From: Trebonia sp963843745
GTDB taxonomy: Bacteria > Actinomycetota > Actinomycetes > Streptosporangiales > Streptosporangiaceae
Assembly (NCBI GenBank): GCA_963843745.1
Contig: CAWJLP010000001.1
Span: 1-64,000 of the forward strand
Length of the DNA stretch: 64,000 nt
Direction of reading: 5' to 3'
The position numbers and the translations under genes are program-made. Shown piece by piece: positions 35,296 through 44,045 of the stretch. Below the pieces are notes generated by a model, which was not told the DNA's origin, did not search any database, and saw only the letters and a program-made list of their open reading frames with translations. Position 1 is the first letter of the stretch. Every line of letters starts with the position of its first letter.

Positions 35296-35354
35296 ATACC
35301 AGCCGCAAGAGTACCGCACTCGCGCCCGCCTCAGCGGCTCGCTCGTGGTGCCGG

Positions 35355-35813
35355 TCAACAGCAGGCGGAAGCGGCTGACGGAGGGGCGCCCGCCGTGCCG
35401 GCCGCGGGGGCGCAGCACGCGGAGTCGGCGGGCTTGTCGAGGACGTCGGCGTCGCCCTTGACGACATAGACCTCCCACGGCTCGTCGCCAGGGCCGGTGA
35501 CCCAGACCTTGTCCTGGACGGCGTAGCAGCAGGCGGTGTCCTCCTCGGTGGCGGTCGCCAGCCCCTCGGCGGCCAGGCGGCTGGTCGCGGCGGTGACCTC
35601 GCCGGTGGTCTCGACTTCCACGCCGAGGTGGTCCATCCGGGTGGGCTCACCGGGGGTGCCCTCGATCAGGACGAGCTTGAGGGGCGGCTCGGCGATCGCG
35701 AAGTTGGCGTAGCCGGGGCGGCGCTTGGCGGGCTCGGCGCCGAACAGCTTGGAGTAGAAGGCCACGGAGCCTTCCAGGTCGGCGACGCGGAGCGCGAGCT
35801 GGACACGGGACAT
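35355..35813 (-). CDS. arsI: ArsI-type C-As lyase (ArsI/CadI family)
   Basis: A 152-residue VOC-fold dioxygenase that removes the methyl group from trivalent methylarsenicals and also protects against aromatic arsenicals. Matching known ArsI residues by pattern, metal ligands are Q5, H62 and E114, and the vicinal As-binding cysteines are C95-C96 (TACCYAVQDK). A Cys-rich C-terminal tail (residues 133-134 and 151-152) may add metal binding. It is divergent from the arsR gene across a palindrome. Start ATG 35813 is supported by GAGGAGG upstream. Confidence 0.9.
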   Translation of the reverse strand: MSRVQLALRVADLEGSVAFYSKLFGAEPAKRRPGYANFAIAEPPLKLVLIEGTPGEPTRMDHLGVEVETTGEVTAATSRLAAEGLATATEEDTACCYAVQDKVWVTGPGDEPWEVYVVKGDADVLDKPADSACCAPAAGTAGAPPSAASACC

Positions 35814-35840
35814 GGTTCCTCCTCATGGGATGGGTTTCCT

Positions 35841-35870
35841 GGCGCTGATTAAAGAGATCTCTAATCAGCG
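35841..35870. promoter_or_regulatory. palindromic operator between arsI and arsR
   Basis: GCGCTGATT, two A bases, AGAGA, then TCTCT and AATCAGCGC: an imperfect 30-base dyad in the 89-base divergent gap. Its placement fits an ArsR operator controlling both genes; no experimental site is known for this sequence. Confidence 0.65.
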
Positions 35871-35902
35871 CACCCAACCCCAGTTTGCGCCACTGCTTAA
35901 AG

Positions 35903-36289
35903 ATGTGTCAAATTAGAAGGGTGGTTAATCAGGAGCTGCTGCCGTTGATCGAGCCCGACACCGTCGAGTGCTGCGCGCCGTTGGCGTGCGAGCCACTGCC
36001 GCAGGCGGGGGCCGACGAGCTGGCGCCGCTGTTCAAGGCGCTCGCGGACCCGTTGCGGCTGCGGCTGCTGTCGCTCATCGCTTGTCACGACGGCGGGGAA
36101 TCGTGCGTGTGCGACCTGCTCGAGGCGTTCGATGTGACGGCGCCGTCGATCAGCTACCACCTGAAGATCCTGCGCGAGGCCGGGCTGATCAGCTCCGAGC
36201 GGCGCGGCACCTGGGTGTACTACCGAGTCAACCCTGACGTGATGGCGCGGATGTCAGCGGTGCTCGTCCCGCCCGCTCTTAGCCGGTGA
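35903..36289 (+). CDS. arsR: ArsR-family arsenite-responsive repressor
   Basis: A 128-residue winged-helix regulator. Helix alpha-3 carries the arsenic site CVCDL (SCVCDLLEAF), and the DNA-recognition segment is APSISYHLKILREAGLI; extra cysteines near the N-terminus (ECCAPLAC) may widen metal binding. It would release its operator when As(III) or a related metal binds. The start is the ATG at 35903 or a nearby GTG; none has a strong ribosome site. Its 3' end overlaps the pstS gene by 11 bases (convergent). Confidence 0.85.
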   Translation: MCQIRRVVNQELLPLIEPDTVECCAPLACEPLPQAGADELAPLFKALADPLRLRLLSLIACHDGGESCVCDLLEAFDVTAPSISYHLKILREAGLISSERRGTWVYYRVNPDVMARMSAVLVPPALSR

Positions 36290-37409
36290 GCGGCTGGCTG
36301 CCGGGTCCGGTCACGCGGGCGAGCGTGGCGGCGGCGAGCTGCTGGACGCCGGACGGGAGAGGGACGTAGCCGAGGGCGGCGGCGTAGGACTGGCCGGAGC
36401 CGGTGAGCCAGCCGAGGAGGCCGACGAGAGCTTTCCCTGTCGCCCGGCTGGACTGGCTGGCGGAGACCAGGACCCAGCTGTAGCCGCTAATCGGGTAGGC
36501 GTCCGCCCCGGGCTCGTCGACGATGGAGAAGTCTTCCGGGGTGATGGCTGGCTTGGCGGCAGCGTCGGCGGTGATCGTGGCGGGAGTGGGGGTGACGTAG
36601 TTCCCGTCCCGGTTGGCGATGGCGGCGGAGTTGATCGCGGTGCCGGCGGTGTAGGAGTCCTCGGCGTAGCCGATGGAGTCGGGGATGCGCAGGATGGTGC
36701 TGGCGACGCCCTGGTTGCCGTCGGCGCCGTAGCCGACGGGCCAGTGCAGGCTGCGGCCCGCGCCTACTCGCGTAGCCCAGGCCGTGCTGACGTGGGAAAG
36801 GTAGTCGCTGAAGATGTAGGTGGTGCCGCTGCCGTCGGCGCGGTGCACGACGGTGATGTACGCGTTGGGCAGCGCGGCGCCGGGGTTGAGGGCGGTGATG
36901 GCCGGGTCGTTCCACCGGATGATCTGGCCGAGGAAGATGCGGGCGAGGACCGGGCCGGTCAGCTTCAGCGAGCCGTTGAGGGTCATGACGTTGTAGGCCA
37001 CCGAGATGCCGCCGAGGTCGACGGGGACCTGGACCGCGGGGCCGCCGTGGGCGCCGGCCAGGTCGGTGCTGCTCGCAGGGACGTCGGTCGCGCCGAAGTT
37101 CACCGTCCCGGCGGTGAACCGGGAGATGCCGGCGCTGCTGCCGACCGCGGCGTAGCTGACCGCGACGCCGGGGCGGGCGTGCTGGTAGGCGGCGAACGCC
37201 GAGGTGAAGAAAGGCGCGTCGAAGGTGGAGCCGGCGCCGGTGAGCCGCACCGTGGTGGCGCCGCCGGGCGAGGCCTGCAGCGTGCCCGTGCTGGTGGCGG
37301 TAGACGTGCACGCCGCGAGCGCGGCGGTCATGGCGAGCGCCGCGGCCCCGAGGGCCGCCGCGGCACGCGGCGGCTTGCTGGTTCCGGTGCGGGGAAGTAG
37401 GTGTGGCAT
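36279..37409 (-). CDS. pstS: PstS-type phosphate-binding lipoprotein
   Basis: A 376-residue periplasmic-binding protein for phosphate ABC uptake. A lipobox LAAC with C34 anchors it to the membrane; the body has the phosphate-binding blocks LTGAGSTFDAPFF, HRADGSGTTYIFSDY and GSSAGISRF. Here it stands alone, without PstCAB in the window, as the last gene of an operon with an aquaporin and an FAD oxidoreductase. Orphan PstS proteins in arsenic loci are thought to favour phosphate over arsenate; that role is inferred from context. Confidence 0.88.
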   Translation of the reverse strand: MPHLLPRTGTSKPPRAAAALGAAALAMTAALAACTSTATSTGTLQASPGGATTVRLTGAGSTFDAPFFTSAFAAYQHARPGVAVSYAAVGSSAGISRFTAGTVNFGATDVPASSTDLAGAHGGPAVQVPVDLGGISVAYNVMTLNGSLKLTGPVLARIFLGQIIRWNDPAITALNPGAALPNAYITVVHRADGSGTTYIFSDYLSHVSTAWATRVGAGRSLHWPVGYGADGNQGVASTILRIPDSIGYAEDSYTAGTAINSAAIANRDGNYVTPTPATITADAAAKPAITPEDFSIVDEPGADAYPISGYSWVLVSASQSSRATGKALVGLLGWLTGSGQSYAAALGYVPLPSGVQQLAAATLARVTGPGSQPLTG

Positions 37410-37432
37410 CGTTGCCGTCCCGGTGGTGAGGC

Positions 37433-38821
37433 TTATCTGGAGGTGGCCTGGCGGGTCCAGGCCTGGGCGCCGGCCTGCACGGCGTCCCAGGGGGAGCCGA
37501 GCGGCGGGGTGTAGGACAGGTCCAGGTCGCTGACCTGGTCGACGGTCATGCCGTGGAAGATGGCGGTGGCGGCGATGTCGATGCGCTTGGCGATCTCGGC
37601 GTGCAGGTGCCCGAACAGCTGGACGCCGAGCAGCCGGCCGGTGCCGCGGTCGCCGGTGAACCGCATGTGGATGCGGTGGCTGCCGGGGTAATAGGCCTTG
37701 TGGTCGTCGGCCTCGGAGCCGATCGTGACCGGGTCGTATCCGGCGGCGGTGGCCTCGTGGTCGCGCAGTCCGGTGCGGGCGGCGGCGTGGTCGAAGATCT
37801 TGACGACCTGGGTGCCGAGGCTGCCGGCGAACTCGCGGCTGCCGCCGGCCGCGTTCTCCCCCGCGACCCGGCCCTGCTTGTGCGCGGTGGTGCCGAGCGG
37901 CAGGTAGGTCTCGCCGAGCAGCCGGTGGTGGGTGACCACGCAGTCGCCGGCCGCGTAGACGCCCGGCAGCCCCGTTCGCATGCCCCGGTCCACAGCGATC
38001 GCGCCGCGGGCGCCGAGGCTGGCCCCGGCGCTGACGGCGAGGGCGGTTTCCGGGCGGACCCCGGTCACCACCAGGACCAGCCCGGCGTGCACGGTGACCG
38101 GCGCGCCGTCGGCCGCGACCGCCTCGACGCGCAGCGGGGCGGGCTCGCCGGCCACGGCACGGCTGATCTCCCGCACCGCGGTGCCGGTGAGCACGGTCAC
38201 GCCGTGCGCCTCCAGCTCGGCGCGGACCAGAGCGCCGAGCTGGCCGTCGACGGTAGGCAGCACCTCGGGGAGCTGCTCAAGCTGGGTCACCCGCAGTCCC
38301 CGGGTGGTCAGCGCGTCGGCCATCTCCAGGCCGATGTAGCCGGCGCCGACGATGACCGCGCTGTCCGGCGCGGTGTCCTCCAGGGTGCGCATGACGGCGA
38401 ACGTGTCGTCCATCGAGTGCAGCAGGTGCACCCCGTCGCCGGGCCCGAGCGCGTCCAGGCCGGCGATCGGCGGCCGGGCGGGCACGGCGCCGGTGCCGAT
38501 GACCAGCTCGTCATAGCCGATGACATCCTCGGCTCCGCCGGGACCGGTGACCGTCAGCTTGCGGCCGGGCACGTCGATGCGGCGGGCGAGGGTGTCCAGC
38601 CGCAGCCGCATCCCGGCTGCCTCCAGGTCGGCGATGGTGCGGTGCGCGAGGTTGCGCCAGCGGGTGACCTCGCCGGAGACGTAGTAGGGGATGCCGCAGA
38701 TGGAGAAGTTCGGGTAGGCGTCGGCTACCACGACCGTGAACTCCGCACCGGGATCGACTTCCCTGGCGCGCAGCGCGGCGCTGATCCCGGCGTCGCTGCC
38801 GCCGATCGCAACGATGTGCAT
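37433..38821 (-). CDS. FAD-dependent pyridine nucleotide-disulfide oxidoreductase (CoADR-like)
   Basis: A 462-residue flavoprotein with two dinucleotide folds (GGSDAGISAALRAR at 7-20; VIVGAGYIGLEMADAL in the middle) and a C-terminal dimerisation domain. The single active-site Cys is C42 in NFSICGIPYYVSG, the coenzyme-A disulfide/NADH-oxidase pattern. It could keep low-molecular-weight thiols reduced for arsenate reduction. The pstS gene starts 23 bases after its stop and the aquaporin ends seven bases before its start, so the three genes form one minus-strand operon. Confidence 0.85.
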   Translation of the reverse strand: MHIVAIGGSDAGISAALRAREVDPGAEFTVVVADAYPNFSICGIPYYVSGEVTRWRNLAHRTIADLEAAGMRLRLDTLARRIDVPGRKLTVTGPGGAEDVIGYDELVIGTGAVPARPPIAGLDALGPGDGVHLLHSMDDTFAVMRTLEDTAPDSAVIVGAGYIGLEMADALTTRGLRVTQLEQLPEVLPTVDGQLGALVRAELEAHGVTVLTGTAVREISRAVAGEPAPLRVEAVAADGAPVTVHAGLVLVVTGVRPETALAVSAGASLGARGAIAVDRGMRTGLPGVYAAGDCVVTHHRLLGETYLPLGTTAHKQGRVAGENAAGGSREFAGSLGTQVVKIFDHAAARTGLRDHEATAAGYDPVTIGSEADDHKAYYPGSHRIHMRFTGDRGTGRLLGVQLFGHLHAEIAKRIDIAATAIFHGMTVDQVSDLDLSYTPPLGSPWDAVQAGAQAWTRQATSR

Positions 38822-38827
38822 GACTGG

Positions 38828-39604
38828 CTACCTTCCGTCGCTGGCTGCCTGGTGGTCCCGCCCGGCCCGTGCGCCGTCGCCTGCCCCGTGCGGGACGATG
38901 ACCCCGGCGGCCTGCGCCGGGGTGAGCGCGGGATACAGGACCCTGATGAGGAACACCCCGGCGATGCCGCCGCCGATCTGGGCGGCGATGAACACCGGGG
39001 CGGACGACGGCGCGATCCCGGCGAACGTGTCGGAGAACATGCGGCCGATCGTGATCGCGGGGTTGGCGAAGCTGGTGGAGGAGGTGAACCAGTAGGCGGC
39101 GCCGATGTAGGCGCCGACCGCCGCCGGGGCGCTGCCGAGCCGGCCGCTCCTGGCCAGCGCGAAGATCACCAGGATCAGCCCGGCGGTGGCGATCACCTCC
39201 GACAGCGCGTGCGCCCCGCTGGCCCGGTGCTTGGTGGAGACAGACACCGCCGGCAGGGCGAACATCAGGTTGGCGGCGACCGCGCCGGTGACGCAGCCGG
39301 CCACCTGCGCCGGCAGGTAGGCGGCGGCGTCCCGCCACGACAGCCCGCCCAGCGCCGCGTCGGCGAACGAGACGACCGGGTTGAAATGCGCCCCGGACAC
39401 CGCCCCGAACATCAAGATGATCGCGAACAGCCCGGCCGCGGTCGCCGCCGAGTTGTACAGCAGCTCCAGTCCGGTGTTCCCGGGCGACAGCCGCTGGGCG
39501 GCGATGCCCGAGCCGATCACGATCGCGGCGAGGAACGCGCTGCCGAGGAACTCCGCGGCGAGCCGGCGCGGCAGCGGGACGGGTGCGCTGGTCACGCCAC
39601 CCAT
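38828..39604 (-). CDS. aqpS: aquaporin-family channel, probably arsenite-conducting (AqpS-like)
   Basis: A 258-residue MIP-family protein with six helices, NPV at 75-77 and NPA at 181-183 and an Arg (R188) after the second box. In actinobacterial ars clusters such channels let arsenite leave down its gradient instead of a pump. ATG 39604 abuts the operator with no room for a ribosome site; either the message is leaderless or GTG 39592 is used. Divergent from the ArsR-ArsC fusion. Confidence 0.8.
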   Translation of the reverse strand: MGGVTSAPVPLPRRLAAEFLGSAFLAAIVIGSGIAAQRLSPGNTGLELLYNSAATAAGLFAIILMFGAVSGAHFNPVVSFADAALGGLSWRDAAAYLPAQVAGCVTGAVAANLMFALPAVSVSTKHRASGAHALSEVIATAGLILVIFALARSGRLGSAPAAVGAYIGAAYWFTSSTSFANPAITIGRMFSDTFAGIAPSSAPVFIAAQIGGGIAGVFLIRVLYPALTPAQAAGVIVPHGAGDGARAGRDHQAASDGR

Positions 39605-39632
39605 CTTGACTGACGCAATTAACTCAGTCAAG
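39605..39632. promoter_or_regulatory. inverted-repeat operator between aqpS and arsR-arsC
   Basis: CTTGACTGA and its exact inverse TCAGTCAAG separated by ten bases, in the 37-base gap between the divergent starts. It touches the aqpS start codon, so a bound repressor would cover both promoters and one start. An ArsR site is likely. Confidence 0.7.
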
Positions 39633-39641
39633 ATTGAGTCA

Positions 39642-40319
39642 ATGAACAGTGAGGTAACTTCTGAGCTGGGACGGCGGGCCGCGATGCACGCGGCGCTCGC
39701 CGACCCGGCGCGGCTGCGGATCATCGACACGCTGGCCGACGGGGACGCCTCCCCTTCCGAGCTGGCCGCGATGGTGACGATGCCGTCGAACCTGCTCGCC
39801 CACCACTTGCGGGTGCTGGAAGAGGCGGGCCTGGTGTCCCGGCACCGGTCCGAGGGCGACAAGCGGCGCACCTACCTGCGGCTGGTCCCCGGCGCGCTGG
39901 ACGTGCTGGCCGGGTCGCCCGGGCGGGCGGCAACGCGGGTGCTGTTCGTCTGCACCGCGAATTCGGCCCGCTCGCATCTGGCCGCCGCGCTGTGGCGGCG
40001 GGCCAGCGCGGTCCCGGCGGCATCGGCCGGCACCCACCCGGCGGAATCCATCGACCCGGGCGCGATCGACGCCGCCCGCCGGCACGAGCTTCCGCTCCCC
40101 CGGCTGCGGCCCCGGCACCTCACCGACGTCCACCGGGACGGCGACCTGATCGTGACGGTGTGCGACCTGGCGCACGAGGAACTCGGCGGGCTGGCCGCGG
40201 TGCACTGGTCGGTCCGCGACCCGGTCCCCGGCCGCGACCCGGCCGGCTTCGACGCGGCGCTGGCCGAGCTGGCCGCCCGGGTCGGGCGGCTGGCCCCCCG
40301 GCTGTCCGCCGCCTCCTAA
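39642..40319 (+). CDS. ArsR-ArsC fusion: HTH repressor joined to arsenate reductase
   Basis: A 225-residue two-domain protein. Residues 1-about 90 are an ArsR-type winged helix (PSELAAMVTMPSNLLAHHLR). Residues 97-225 are a low-molecular-weight phosphatase/arsenate reductase with P-loop CTANSAR (C104 to R110) and a late Asp loop (WSVRDPVPG). It would sense arsenic and reduce As(V) to As(III), which leaves through the adjacent channel. The N-terminal domain lacks the CVCDL cysteines, so its inducer site is unclear. ATG 39642 directly follows the operator region. Confidence 0.88.
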   Translation: MNSEVTSELGRRAAMHAALADPARLRIIDTLADGDASPSELAAMVTMPSNLLAHHLRVLEEAGLVSRHRSEGDKRRTYLRLVPGALDVLAGSPGRAATRVLFVCTANSARSHLAAALWRRASAVPAASAGTHPAESIDPGAIDAARRHELPLPRLRPRHLTDVHRDGDLIVTVCDLAHEELGGLAAVHWSVRDPVPGRDPAGFDAALAELAARVGRLAPRLSAAS

Positions 40320-40329
40320 CGCGGTCCCG

Positions 40330-42066
40330 TCAGCCTTGCGCCCGCGGGAGGTGAACCGCCACGACCGCCGAGCGGCCTCCGTGCACGGCGGCCAGCGCGT
40401 CCTTCAGCACCGACGGCAGTTCCGCGGGGTCGTCGACCGTCGCGGCGAAGGCGCCGCCAGCGGCGGCCGCGACGCCGGGCAGGTCGGCTTCCGGCTCGAA
40501 GGAGACGTTGAAATCGTCGGCGGCGGCGGCGGCCCCTGACGGGTGCACGCCCAGCGTGGACTGCTTCGGCGCCCGCCAGCCGCGGTTGTCGTAGATCACC
40601 GTCAGCGTCGGCGCGGCGTACCTGCGCGCCAGCCACTGCACCGAGGACGGCACGCTGAACAGGAAAGTGCCGTCGCCTACGAGTGAAACAACCGTACGTT
40701 CCGGAGAAAGGAGCTTGGCACCGACGGCGCCGCCACCTGACCATCCCAGGGAAGCGCCGCCCGACCCCATGAGGGAGCCCGGCTTGTTGACCCGCAGGTG
40801 CTCGGCGACGACCTGGAAGTTCGTGACCGCCTCGGTGAGTACGAGCGCGTCCTCGTCCGCCAGCAGCTCGCGCACGCACGCGGTCAGGTACCGCGGCGTG
40901 ATCACCCCGTCCTCCGGGCGCTCGAGGGCGTCCAGCGCGGCGCGCTGCGCGTCGTGCGCGGCCGTGACCGCCGCGCGGCGCGACTCGACGAGATCAGAAT
41001 CAAAACCATTCGCCCGAACGGCCGCCGCAATCTGTTCCAGCGCCACCTTCGAGTTCGCGGCGGCACTGCGCCTGGCGGGGACGTGCCACAGCGACATGCC
41101 GTACTTGAGCGGGTCGACGTCGACCACGTAGATCGCCGCGCCGGGCGCCGGGCGGCTGTTGCTCGGGATGTACGGGATGTCGCAGTCCAGGACGAGGACC
41201 ACGTCGGCCTCGGCGAGCAGCGGGTTCTGCTCGGACGTGGTGAACTGCCAGCCGCGGTGCATCGGGTGGTCGGCGGGGAAGTTCATCTTGAACGGGCCGG
41301 ACTCGATGACCGGGATCGCGAGCAGGCCGGCGAGCTCGACGAGCGTCGGCACCGCCTCCGGGTCGCGGCCCAGGTGGCCGGTGATGATCAGCGGGTTGCG
41401 GGCGGTCGCGAGCGCCCTGGCGATCTCGTCCGTCACCTCCGCGGTGAGGGCCGCCGGCTCGACCGGCCGGTAGCCGGCCGGATCGACGGTGTAGGGCTCG
41501 AGCGGCTGTTCCATCACCTCGCGCGGGCCGACCAGGTAGACCGGGCCGGCCGGCTCGCTGGCGGCGATCTGCAGCGCGCGGTGCACCAGCTGCTTGACGT
41601 TGCTGCCGTAGCGGATCTCGTTGTCGTACTTCACGTAGCCGCGCATGATGCCGCGCTGGTCGTGCACGTCCTGGATCCAGTGGATGAACTCGTTGCGGCC
41701 GCCGGGCAGCTCGTTCTCCATCGTGTACGGGGCGGCGCCGGCGAAGACCAGCACCGGGGCGCGGCCGCGCAGGGCGTTGCTGATCGCGCCGCCCATGTTC
41801 TGGGTGCCGGCGTCGACGTGCACGATGACCGCCTGCGGCGAGCGGCTGACCAGCGCGGCGGCGTGCGCGGCGCTGAGCGCGACCATCTCGTGCGGGCAGA
41901 CGATGAGCCGCGGGAGGTCCTTGTCGCTGCCGTCGGCCTTCGCCTGGGCGAGCGCCTCGATCAGGCCGGGATGGTCGCTGCCGAGGTTGGCGAAAATGTA
42001 CTGCACGCCGGCCTCGGCGAGCGCTTCAAGGAACGCGGTGCTCGTCGTGTAGAAGCGCTCGGTCAC
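40330..42066 (-). CDS. thiamine-diphosphate-dependent enzyme (acetolactate synthase / decarboxylase family)
   Basis: A 578-residue ThDP enzyme: N-terminal PYR domain with the activating Glu (CPHEM, E60), a central domain and a C-terminal PP domain with GDG at 464-466 and NRGW about 30 residues later. Family members are acetolactate synthases, benzoylformate/indolepyruvate decarboxylases or sulfoacetaldehyde acetyltransferases; this one fits no single subgroup by eye. GTG 42066 with AGGAGG upstream. Divergent from the lactonase-like gene, so it may serve the same catabolic pathway. Confidence 0.8.
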   Translation of the reverse strand: MTERFYTTSTAFLEALAEAGVQYIFANLGSDHPGLIEALAQAKADGSDKDLPRLIVCPHEMVALSAAHAAALVSRSPQAVIVHVDAGTQNMGGAISNALRGRAPVLVFAGAAPYTMENELPGGRNEFIHWIQDVHDQRGIMRGYVKYDNEIRYGSNVKQLVHRALQIAASEPAGPVYLVGPREVMEQPLEPYTVDPAGYRPVEPAALTAEVTDEIARALATARNPLIITGHLGRDPEAVPTLVELAGLLAIPVIESGPFKMNFPADHPMHRGWQFTTSEQNPLLAEADVVLVLDCDIPYIPSNSRPAPGAAIYVVDVDPLKYGMSLWHVPARRSAAANSKVALEQIAAAVRANGFDSDLVESRRAAVTAAHDAQRAALDALERPEDGVITPRYLTACVRELLADEDALVLTEAVTNFQVVAEHLRVNKPGSLMGSGGASLGWSGGGAVGAKLLSPERTVVSLVGDGTFLFSVPSSVQWLARRYAAPTLTVIYDNRGWRAPKQSTLGVHPSGAAAAADDFNVSFEPEADLPGVAAAAGGAFAATVDDPAELPSVLKDALAAVHGGRSAVVAVHLPRAQG

Positions 42067-42333
42067 GGCTGCGGGCCTCCTGTGTGCTGGTTACCCCATC
42101 ATTGTGCCGAGCGCTCCCGATGCGTCAACCTCGCGCCGGTGCCCAGGTGCCTAGGCCTCGGCGTAGAACTCATTCCGGCAGGATCCGATGCCCTCTCTGC
42201 CCTCGGAGCCTGGCGGACCCGGGGCATGACGGCGAGGGGCCCCCTGCGGCAGCTGACGCCGGGGGCCATTCGATCATCGACGCTCTATTACTCGGGCTTG
42301 TAAGGCTTCGTCGGACGGTCATATAGTCGGACC

Positions 42334-43140
42334 ATGACGGGCAGCCAGCATGAGGTGCTGATCGTCCGCTACGGCACCAGGACGACGACCCGCAGCGACG
42401 TATTCCTCAACTACCACGCCTACGGCGAGCCGGACGGCCCCATGGAGATGGACTACTTCTTCTGGGTTATCCAGGGCGACGCCGGCCCCGTCGTCGTCGA
42501 CACCGGGTTCAGCCGTGACGCGGGCCGGGCCCGCGGCCGGACGATGCTGATCGATCCGCGGGACGCCCTGGCCGAGCTCGGCATCGAGCGCGCCGACGCG
42601 CCGCGGGTGATCATCACTCACGCGCACTACGATCACATCGGCAACCTGAGTCACTTCAACGAGTCCCAGGTCGTGGTGGCCCGCGCCGAGGCCGAATTCT
42701 GGGCCGGCCCGCACGCGCGCCACGCTCTGTTCCGGCACGCCGTTGAGGAGCCGGAGCTTCAGGCGCTGGCCGATGTGATCGGCGAAGGACGGGCGGTCCT
42801 GTTCGAGGACCACTATGACGTGGCGCCGGGGATCGAGGTGCTCCGGGTCGGCGGTCACACCCCCGGGCAGTCCGTGGTCGTGGTGCAGACGGCCGCGGGG
42901 CCGGTCGTGCTCGCCTCCGACGCCGTGCATTACTACGAGGAGATGCAGCGCGACATGCCCTTCTCGTCCGTCGCCAGCCTCGTCGACATGTACGCGGCGT
43001 TCGCTGAGCTGAAGGCGATGCTCTCGGACGGGCGGGCGGCGCAGGTGGTCAGCGGGCATGACCCGGCCACCCTTGATCTCTACCCCCAGGTGCCAGGGCC
43101 GGCTGGCGCGAAGATGGCTGTTATCGGGAGGCAGGATTAA
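42334..43140 (+). CDS. MBL-fold lactonase-like hydrolase
   Basis: A 268-residue metallo-beta-lactamase-fold enzyme with H96-X-H98-X-D100-H101 (ITHAHYDHIGN) and later GGHTPGQS and ASDAVHYYEE. The layout matches N-acyl-homoserine-lactonase-type hydrolases, which also open other lactones. The stop overlaps the next start (TAATG-type overlap at 43140). In this catabolic operon a lactone intermediate is a likelier substrate than a signal molecule. Confidence 0.85.
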   Translation: MTGSQHEVLIVRYGTRTTTRSDVFLNYHAYGEPDGPMEMDYFFWVIQGDAGPVVVDTGFSRDAGRARGRTMLIDPRDALAELGIERADAPRVIITHAHYDHIGNLSHFNESQVVVARAEAEFWAGPHARHALFRHAVEEPELQALADVIGEGRAVLFEDHYDVAPGIEVLRVGGHTPGQSVVVVQTAAGPVVLASDAVHYYEEMQRDMPFSSVASLVDMYAAFAELKAMLSDGRAAQVVSGHDPATLDLYPQVPGPAGAKMAVIGRQD

Positions 43141-44045
43141 TGCCGGAAGAGATTGGCTTCATCGGGCTCGGAAACATGGGCGGGCGGATGGCGGTGCGGC
43201 TCGCGGAGAAGGGCCGCTCGGTCGTCGGGTACGACGTGGTCCCCGGGCTGGCAGACAAGGCGAGGGCCAGAGTCGCGGCGTCTATCGCCGAAGTGGCGGC
43301 GGCCGTGGACGTCATCCTGCTCTCGCTGCCGGACAGCAAGGTCGTCGAGTCGGTGGTGTACGGCGACGGCGGGCTCCTGGCGGCGTCGCGCGAGGGTCAG
43401 GTGATAGCCGACCTGAGCACCGCGGCGCCCGCGTCAACGCGTGAGCTGAACACGCAGTTCGCCGCCAAGGGCGTCAGTTTCCTGGACGCGGGGGTCTCCG
43501 GCGGTGCCGCCGCGGCGGAGGCGGGCACGCTCACCGTGATGGTGGGCGGCGACGAGGCGATGCTCGAGCGAATACGCCCGGTCCTTGACTGCATCGCGGC
43601 CAAGATCTTCTACTGCGGCGCACCGGGCTCGGGGCACACGGCGAAGCTGCTGAATAACTTCCTCAACGCGGTCTGCCTAGCGGCGACTGCGGAGGCGATG
43701 GTCGCAGGCAAGAAGGCGGGCCTGGACATGGAGACGCTGCTGAACATCATCAACTCCAGCAGCGGAGTCAATTTCGCGTCCATGAACCGGTTCACCAGGA
43801 TTATCCACGGCGACTACCTCAAGGGCGGCCTCACCAGCACGCTGATGATGAAGGACGTGATGCTCTACACGGAGCTCATCGCCGATCTCGGCGTGGCCGG
43901 CCTCAATGCCACCGGTCCGCTGGCGTCATTCGGGCTGGCGAAATCACTCGGTTACGCGGACCAGATAAGCAACAGGGTCGTGGATGCCATCGGCGATATG
44001 TCGGGCGGCGTCAGGATCCAGGCAGAGGAAAACGGTCAGTCATGA
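43140..44045 (+). CDS. NAD(P)-dependent 3-hydroxyisobutyrate-type dehydrogenase
   Basis: A 301-residue beta-hydroxyacid dehydrogenase. GLGNMG Rossmann motif at residues 9-14, substrate motif DAGVSGGAAAAEAGTL and a catalytic Lys in GHTAKLLNNF. Family members oxidise 3-hydroxyisobutyrate, tartronate semialdehyde or related hydroxyacids. It overlaps both neighbours, so the lactonase-like, dehydrogenase and cupin genes are one transcript. Confidence 0.87.
   Translation: MPEEIGFIGLGNMGGRMAVRLAEKGRSVVGYDVVPGLADKARARVAASIAEVAAAVDVILLSLPDSKVVESVVYGDGGLLAASREGQVIADLSTAAPASTRELNTQFAAKGVSFLDAGVSGGAAAAEAGTLTVMVGGDEAMLERIRPVLDCIAAKIFYCGAPGSGHTAKLLNNFLNAVCLAATAEAMVAGKKAGLDMETLLNIINSSSGVNFASMNRFTRIIHGDYLKGGLTSTLMMKDVMLYTELIADLGVAGLNATGPLASFGLAKSLGYADQISNRVVDAIGDMSGGVRIQAEENGQS

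Noticed and set aside
37553..39613. A 686-codon plus-strand frame opposite the aquaporin and flavoenzyme genes
   Set aside because: Highly charged repetitive composition and no domain; the opposite strand encodes clear enzyme and channel motifs.
42334..43140. Quorum-quenching lactonase as a firm call
   Set aside because: The fold and motif fit, but the catabolic context makes another lactone equally likely; left as lactonase-like.
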